Origin: Heminiphilus faecis
Lineage (GTDB): Bacteria; Bacteroidota; Bacteroidia; Bacteroidales; Muribaculaceae
Reading direction: 5' to 3'
Assembly (NCBI RefSeq): GCF_008728965.1
Contig: NZ_VSMC01000014.1
Location: 1 to 64,000 of the forward strand
Length of the DNA: 64,000 bases
In this document: positions 63,762 to 64,000 of the stretch, one piece after another
Layout: every line of letters starts with the position of its first letter
Numbering within the stretch: position 1 is the first letter of the stretch
Program-made: the position numbers and the translations under genes
The notes under the pieces: model-generated
What the model saw: the letters and a program-made list of their open reading frames with translations, nothing else
The model's database searches: none
Told to the model about the DNA's origin: nothing

Positions 63762-64000
63762 ATGAACAACTTTTTACCTAAAGCAGCCGGAATGTCCATA
63801 GCCGCAATACTGCTGCTCGCCACCGCATGCACCAACAACCGAGGCACAGTTGAACGACCGTTAATCACGGCGGCAAACACCAACAATTTCAGTATTGAGA
63901 AAATAGAGCTTAATGACTCGGCGACTGTGCTCCATGGAGTAATACACTTTCAGCCCAAATATTGGGTACGTATAGCAAAAACCAGTGTAATAAAAGCCGA
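63762..64000 (+). CDS. Lipoprotein, N-terminal part (runs off the window)
   Basis: The ATG at 63762 opens a signal peptide (MNNFLPKAAGMSIAAILLLATAC) with a lipobox cysteine at residue 23. An N-terminal beta-rich stretch follows (FSIEKIELNDSATVLHGVIHFQP). The frame is open to the last base, about 79 codons. The start of the mature part resembles the N-terminal domains of Bacteroidales thioredoxin-like/TlpA lipoproteins, but the diagnostic C-terminal domain lies outside the window, so no function is assigned. Confidence 0.75.
   Translation, partial: MNNFLPKAAGMSIAAILLLATACTNNRGTVERPLITAANTNNFSIEKIELNDSATVLHGVIHFQPKYWVRIAKTSVIKA

Noticed and set aside
1-64000. CRISPR array
   Set aside because: No run of regularly spaced direct repeats with unique spacers; the only tandem array has 10-13 nt periods.

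Overview
The window is a stretch of Bacteroidales chromosome. The best guess is the Muribaculaceae or a close relative, inferred from gene content only. Evidence includes Bacteroidota-type promoters (TTTG, then 19-21 nt, then TAnnTTTG) before many operons. Families largely restricted to this phylum are present: DUF5606, DUF4835/PorD-like, a UpxY antiterminator, Wzi-like capsule assembly, the THUMP-like PG_1098 methyltransferase, and an ApgM-type protein inside the threonine operon. Most of the window is housekeeping DNA in short operons, with two accessory regions.

Region 1 (1-3.45 kb) is mobile DNA. Positions 1-2263 look like the repressor end of a Mu-like transposable prophage that continues off the left edge. 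It holds a LexA/CI-type repressor, a strikingly symmetric divergent promoter/operator, a small divergent early gene, a cargo lipoprotein, and an array of TAACCCTAAA repeats. The array ends in CA, as expected for transposase-binding sites at a phage terminus. Beyond it lie a small orphan gene with its own terminator and a 5'-truncated IS30-type transposase.

Region 2 (3.5-21.1 kb) is core: uvrB-ygiQ, an NhaC antiporter, the cobUTSC cluster (nucleotide-loop assembly of cobalamin), a small cluster of unknown membrane proteins preceded by a tiny secreted-peptide ORF, prfA-DUF4153-pyrF, pgk, and a THUMP-like methyltransferase.

Region 3 (21.1-31.7 kb) is a surface-polysaccharide operon read right to left: UpxY antiterminator, an unknown 276-aa protein in the UpxZ position, Wzx flippase, pyruvyltransferase, UDP-galactopyranose mutase, three glycosyltransferases, Wzy-like polymerase, and a WecG/TagA-type transferase. 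Its promoter lies between two 15-bp sites that are exact reverse complements 158 bp apart, so the promoter may be invertible and the capsule phase-variable. Further upstream is an unexplained array of hairpins (31.74-31.97 kb).

Region 4 (32.2-49.8 kb) holds a GH8 enzyme with smpB and a Yip1-like protein, DUF5606, thrA-apgM-thrC-lon, Wzi plus a lipoprotein, an ECF sigma operon, prs, a GH13 enzyme and a patatin. Region 5 (50.0-64 kb) holds dnaN, a DnaQ-like exonuclease, coaBC, a PorD-like gene, recN and rlmB; then mlaEF, udk-lptB, a CPBP protease, pheS-nth-TRIC-GtrA, and the start of a lipoprotein gene. A dispersed imperfect palindromic repeat occurs in three intergenic spots. No rRNA, tRNA or CRISPR array was found.
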